DNA of 64,000 bases from Bacillus rubiinfantis. Lineage in GTDB: Bacteria; Bacillota; Bacilli; Bacillales; Cytobacillaceae. Shown piece by piece: positions 60,277 to 64,000 of this stretch. Where the stretch lies: assembly GCA_000752035.1 (NCBI GenBank), contig CCFE01000011.1:475932-539931 (forward strand). Reading direction: 5' to 3'. Both the position numbers and the translations under genes were made by a program. Positions within the stretch are counted from its first letter, which is position 1. Each line of letters begins with the position of its first letter. Below the pieces are notes generated by a model, which did not search any database, had not been told where the DNA came from, and was given only the letters and a program-made list of their open reading frames with translations.

Positions 60277-63200
60277 ATGGAAAAATTCACAGGCAGTAAA
60301 TACGTATCGTTGCTACTCATTTTTGTCCTATGTTTAAGCTTTTTACCACCAACGGCTGTAAAAGCAAGCAATGAAATCGAGGAAGCAATTCCATTGGAAA
60401 AAGGAGAGCCACTAGAGGGGGAATTTTCCGAGTATGGGCAAATTCAGTGGTATAAACTGGAGCCAAGTCAAGAGGAGATTAACGCAGAAACCCATATGCG
60501 GATTAAGCTAACAGGTGATTTTGAGGGAAATGTCTCCGTGTACCCGGATAAAGAGCGAGCCACAAAAGATGAAACATTTGAGGCCTACAGAGGATACATA
60601 ACTCCGGATGTACCAGTACAAATCGACATGCCTCACGCCTGGGATAGCCCAGTTTACGTAAAAGTTGAGTTTTTTGGAAGTGGAAGTGAGGAGTTTATTG
60701 ACGAGGAAGCAATAACTGACGACAGCGAAAGTGAGCCGCAAGAACCAATACTACACAATTATCAAATCGAATACGACGGAGTAACACTGCGGCCAGCAGA
60801 TACGATAATCGGCGAGGAATGTCCTGTCGAAATGAGCACGGCCCACAAAGCATCCGGGGTAGAAATTTTGAAAAATCTTCGGATCATACGGGACACGCTG
60901 CTATCCAAGACAGATGATGGCAAGGAACTATCCTCGCTTTACTATAAAACAGCACCGTTTCTCGTTACGACAATGATCAAAGAAAAGGATGTACGCGAAA
61001 CCGTCTACCAAAAATTAGTTCTATTAAACCCACTGTTTAAACATATCGCCGAAAACGGAGATAACAGCACGTATCGACTAACGGCGAAAGACCAAGCAGC
61101 CATCAACGAATTATATAAAATCGTTCTAAAATATGTCCCTGAACAACTCAAACAAGAAGTTGAGAAAATCGCCAAAGAGCTTGGTATCACTAATCTTACC
61201 GGCAAAACCGTTTCTCAAATTCTAGCAAACAGTGACATGACGCTATCACAAACTGATACCAATAGAGTAATCATAAAGCTAAAAGATGGCGAAAATCTCA
61301 GCAAAACGGCAAAACTAGCAATGAAATCTGTCTCGATGAAGGCCTTGAAAGCCAATGATAATGAGCTTGAGAATACATTTGTCATTGACGGGGGCAAAAA
61401 TAGTCAGACATTAGCTACGCAACTAAACAAACTGCCAGAAATTGAATACGCAGAACCTGTCTACAAATATACGAAACAATCACTAGATACGCAGTACCCT
61501 TATCAATGGTCTCTAAAGAATACTGGACAGGATCTTGGAAAAGCCGATGCTGATATTCACTATACCGGATTAGAGCCGTTGCTAACGCAAGAGAAAAATC
61601 TTAAGGACGTATTGATTGCCGTTGTGGATACCGGTGTCGATTATACACTGGCAGACCTCAAGGGTAAAGTCGTAAAAGAGGAAGGCTATGACTTTATCAA
61701 CCGTGACAACGATGCCTATGATGACGAAGGACATGGAACACATGTCTCCGGAATTATTGCCGCCAGCTCGGATAATGGTTACTCTATAGCCGGTATTCAT
61801 CCTAAAGCGAAAATAATGCCTGTCAAAGTGCTCGATGCTTCGGGCAGTGGCGACACCGATAAAATCGCCCTGGGAATTAAGTATGCTGTCGACCACGGTG
61901 CAAAAGTGATTAACCTCAGTCTCGGCGGGTCATATAGCCGGGTCATTGAGGAAATGCTAAAATATGCCGCTTCAAAAAATGTAACCGTCATAGCTGCGAG
62001 CGGAAATGATAGCTCTGATGTTATTGGTTACCCAGCCTCGTCACGATATACCATTTCGGTTGGGGCAACCAATCGGTTAGATGTTGTTGCAGATTATTCA
62101 AATTATGGTGAGGGCTTAGACCTTGTCGCACCAGGAACTGAGATTCCAAGTTTGCTTCCTGACGGCAATGTCACCAATCTAAGCGGTACATCAATGGCTG
62201 CTCCGCATGTTACCGCTGTCGCCGGTCTATTATTGTCGCTAAATGATGCATTAACACCGCTAGAAGTACAGGGGATCTTAACACAAACGGCTGATGATAT
62301 TTCAACTGGGGATCCCTCACCACTTGAGGAGTATCTGCCTGCACTGCCTGGATATGACTATGAATCTGGCTGGGGCAGACTCAATGCCTTAAGTGTCATT
62401 AGTTATCTCAAATTAGGAATTGCGGTAAATCCGTTTACAGATGAGGAAACGAAAGTTACCGGAAATGCCGTACAAGGTACGACGATTGAGGTTAAAAATG
62501 GTGAAGAAACACTTGGAAAAGGGACGGCCGACGCGAATGGTTCATTCAGCATCACTATTTCACCACAAGAAGCGAATCAAGTACTTCAGTTAGTTGCCAA
62601 AAAGGATACCGCCCAAACCACTGTCAAAGTAGTGGTCCTAGAGACTGAACCACCAGCGCCACCAACGGTTAATGCCGTTAGCGACCGCGATCAGACAGTA
62701 AAAGGACAGGCTGATCCTGGGACCACCCTCACCGTCAAAACTGATACGAACGTCAAAGGCAAGACTAAAATAATTGGGACAGGAAAAGCTGGGGCAAACG
62801 GTCAATTTTCCATAAACATAAGCAAACAAAAGGCCGGAACAACATTATATGTAACGGCAACTAGTCCGCTATCACATAAAGAAAGTGAAGCAGCGAAATT
62901 GGTTGTCAAGGATAAAACAGCGCCAGCTACGCTAAGAGTAAAAACGGTTAGTAATCGTGACAAGCAGGTTACAGGGACAACTGAAGCAAATGCCATTGTT
63001 ACAGTAAAGAGCAAAGGCAAAACCCTAAGTATAAAAAAAGCGGATGCCAAAGGAAAATTCACCATCACAATCAAGACTCAAAAGGCTGGAACTGTTCTGT
63101 ATGTAACAGCTAAAGATGCCGCTGGAAATAGCAAGTCTGTTAAGCTCGTCGTTAAAGACAAGACTCCGCCAGCTGCACCAAAAGTAAATAAGCTCACGAA

Positions 63201-63417
63201 CAAGAGCAGCTTTATTTCAGGAAAGGCTGAAAAGTATAGCACTGTCATTGTGAAACACAAAGGCAAGACGATTGGCACGAAAAAAGCGGATGCCAAAGGC
63301 AAATTTAAACTGAAAATCAAAAATCAAAAAGCTGGCGCCGTTCTTTATGTAATAGCCAAAGACCGTGCTGGAAACACCAGTAAAGCTGCCAAGATAAAGG
63401 TACAAAAGGCGAAATAG
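60277..63417 (+). CDS. Secreted subtilisin-like serine protease (S8) with Ig-like C-terminal repeats
   Basis: This 1046-residue protein has a signal peptide (about residues 1-30, KYVSLLLIFVLCLSFLPPTA), an N-terminal PPC-like region (about 35-150), an unassigned stretch, an I9-like inhibitor segment ending LPEIEYAEPVYKY (about 387-399) and an S8 domain (about 415-710). The triad is Asp451 (VVDTGVD), His486 (GHGTHVSG) and Ser639 (GTSMAAPH), with Asn577 in ASGND. Four Ig-like modules follow (about 715-1046), lysine-rich and like those at 8956 and 29598. All catalytic residues are present. TGGAGGTCTAA precedes the ATG. Confidence 0.93.
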   Translation: MEKFTGSKYVSLLLIFVLCLSFLPPTAVKASNEIEEAIPLEKGEPLEGEFSEYGQIQWYKLEPSQEEINAETHMRIKLTGDFEGNVSVYPDKERATKDETFEAYRGYITPDVPVQIDMPHAWDSPVYVKVEFFGSGSEEFIDEEAITDDSESEPQEPILHNYQIEYDGVTLRPADTIIGEECPVEMSTAHKASGVEILKNLRIIRDTLLSKTDDGKELSSLYYKTAPFLVTTMIKEKDVRETVYQKLVLLNPLFKHIAENGDNSTYRLTAKDQAAINELYKIVLKYVPEQLKQEVEKIAKELGITNLTGKTVSQILANSDMTLSQTDTNRVIIKLKDGENLSKTAKLAMKSVSMKALKANDNELENTFVIDGGKNSQTLATQLNKLPEIEYAEPVYKYTKQSLDTQYPYQWSLKNTGQDLGKADADIHYTGLEPLLTQEKNLKDVLIAVVDTGVDYTLADLKGKVVKEEGYDFINRDNDAYDDEGHGTHVSGIIAASSDNGYSIAGIHPKAKIMPVKVLDASGSGDTDKIALGIKYAVDHGAKVINLSLGGSYSRVIEEMLKYAASKNVTVIAASGNDSSDVIGYPASSRYTISVGATNRLDVVADYSNYGEGLDLVAPGTEIPSLLPDGNVTNLSGTSMAAPHVTAVAGLLLSLNDALTPLEVQGILTQTADDISTGDPSPLEEYLPALPGYDYESGWGRLNALSVISYLKLGIAVNPFTDEETKVTGNAVQGTTIEVKNGEETLGKGTADANGSFSITISPQEANQVLQLVAKKDTAQTTVKVVVLETEPPAPPTVNAVSDRDQTVKGQADPGTTLTVKTDTNVKGKTKIIGTGKAGANGQFSINISKQKAGTTLYVTATSPLSHKESEAAKLVVKDKTAPATLRVKTVSNRDKQVTGTTEANAIVTVKSKGKTLSIKKADAKGKFTITIKTQKAGTVLYVTAKDAAGNSKSVKLVVKDKTPPAAPKVNKLTNKSSFISGKAEKYSTVIVKHKGKTIGTKKADAKGKFKLKIKNQKAGAVLYVIAKDRAGNTSKAAKIKVQKAK

Positions 63418-63432
63418 GCCAATAACTAAGAC

Positions 63433-63470
63433 AACAGCCCTTCCGTTGCCAAGCGGGGGGCTGTTTTTTC
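63433..63470 (+). terminator. Terminator of the subtilase gene
   Basis: AACAGCCC pairs with GGGCTGTT, followed by a T run. Confidence 0.88.
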
Positions 63471-63554
63471 GTTATCAAAAAAGTTCAATTTTTCAGTTGT
63501 ACAACAAACTTGAAGCTTATGACAAACTTTATCTTATGTTTGAAAAATAAACGG

Positions 63555-63735
63555 AAAAATTCCGTTTAAATTGGGAAATCCCGATATTCCCCTAAAAATA
63601 AGGGAAGCAATTCCGCTTATATTACCCAAAACATTAGATTTTGTCTTATTTAGAGCAGTTAATAGGAATTTTTCCGCCTATATGTTCTTTTTAAGCCTCC
63701 AATTTAACAATAGCCGGAATTTCTCCGCCTATCAA
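63555..63735. repeat. Decayed array of TTCCGCxTAT words
   Basis: TCCG starts at 63561, 63612, 63673 and 63724 (spacings 51, 61, 51) in the context AATTCCGTTTA, AATTCCGCTTATA, TTTTCCGCCTATA and TTCTCCGCCTATC. It is too degenerate to define a unit exactly. Confidence 0.5.
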
Positions 63736-63820
63736 TTCTCATACCTACTCGACAGTCACCAATGAATGATAACAATTTGATCATCGCCGAACCTGCACCT
63801 AGCGTATGGCTATTATTTTA

Positions 63821-63862
63821 CAAAAAAACACCGGGACGTCTGTATTCGAGCAGATTTCCCGG
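63821..63862 (-). terminator. Terminator for a gene beyond the right edge
   Basis: On the minus strand CCGGGA and TCCCGG close a stem with inner TCTG/CAGA, followed by a T7 run. A minus-strand gene probably lies to the right. Confidence 0.7.
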
Positions 63863-63876
63863 CGCTTCATTTTCTT

Positions 63877-64000
63877 TATCCCGCCTTAACGGGCAGTAAG
63901 ACCCTCACCTCTCAAGATTACGATTCTATAAGGAATCTAGGTGGGGGATCAACTGCCCGTAAAGGTCCGATTGGTTCGAACTAACCATCAGTGGGGATGA
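63877..64000. repeat. Structured interspersed repeat, copy 2 (runs to window edge)
   Basis: Same element as 51582-51700. Stems are CGGGCAGT...ACTGCCCG, CCCTCACCT...AGGTGGGGG and AGATT...AATCT, with a further GGTTCGAACTAACC hairpin. The element may continue past the window. Confidence 0.8.

Overview
The window looks like the chromosome of a low-to-medium GC, endospore-former-type Bacillaceae (Bacillus/Neobacillus-like). This is inferred from strong AGGAGG-type ribosome binding sites, sigma-A and sigma-L (sigma-54) type promoters, rho-independent terminators and gene families typical of that group. I see no rRNA, tRNA or CRISPR array. The DNA is an accessory catabolic region: small substrate-utilisation modules, each with its own regulator and transporter, plus four large secreted proteins and many intergenic tandem repeats.

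Layout. 1-6.3 kb: a truncated PAS membrane sensor, a SMI1/KNR4 (SUKH) protein beside two broken small genes, a PHP phosphoesterase, a zinc-ribbon protein, a YhhN membrane protein, an SDR and a nitrilase-family hydrolase. 6.3-8.2 kb: an IS200/IS605 element with divergent tnpA and tnpB, and a tiny ribbon-helix-helix gene coupled to tnpA that probably binds palindromes over the tnpB promoter. 8.3-14.4 kb: a thiamine-binding protein, a secreted PPC/Ig protein, and a ketone-body module (3-hydroxybutyrate dehydrogenase plus GntP permease) behind a consensus sigma-54 promoter, with an enhancer-binding activator next to it. 14.5-22.7 kb: a fructosamine (Amadori product) module frlB-frlD-frlR-frlC with a YtcJ-like amidohydrolase and a YfcC permease; three dyads of one design mark a FrlR regulon. 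22.9-31.9 kb: a chemoreceptor, then an AT-rich cassette (GntR regulator, SLC13 permease, fumarase/ASL-superfamily lyase) bracketed by an exact 46-bp direct repeat, then a secreted PPC-repeat protein. 32-46.3 kb: a peptidase, three FmdA/AmdA amidases, a BPL_N protein, a full dipeptide-type ABC importer and a two-component system. 46.6-49.1 kb: a secreted M64 metallopeptidase. 50.1-58.2 kb: an IclR/MFS-linked operon with pyrK, pyrD, a cyclic amidohydrolase and an N-carbamoyl amino acid hydrolase, which together could run orotate to aspartate. 58.6-63.4 kb: an NfrA-type nitroreductase and a secreted subtilase.

The most unusual signal is between the genes. At least eight gaps carry tandem arrays. 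Four have an 8-base word recurring every 20-21 bp (or 41 bp), close to two helical turns, with a different word in each gap. Three have a nearly invariant 51- or 52-bp unit, close to five turns; two of these share a hairpin-forming unit. A separate structured repeat of about 120 bp occurs twice, once in the leader of the cyclic amidohydrolase gene. These arrays do not look like ordinary REP/BIME, CRISPR or coding repeats.
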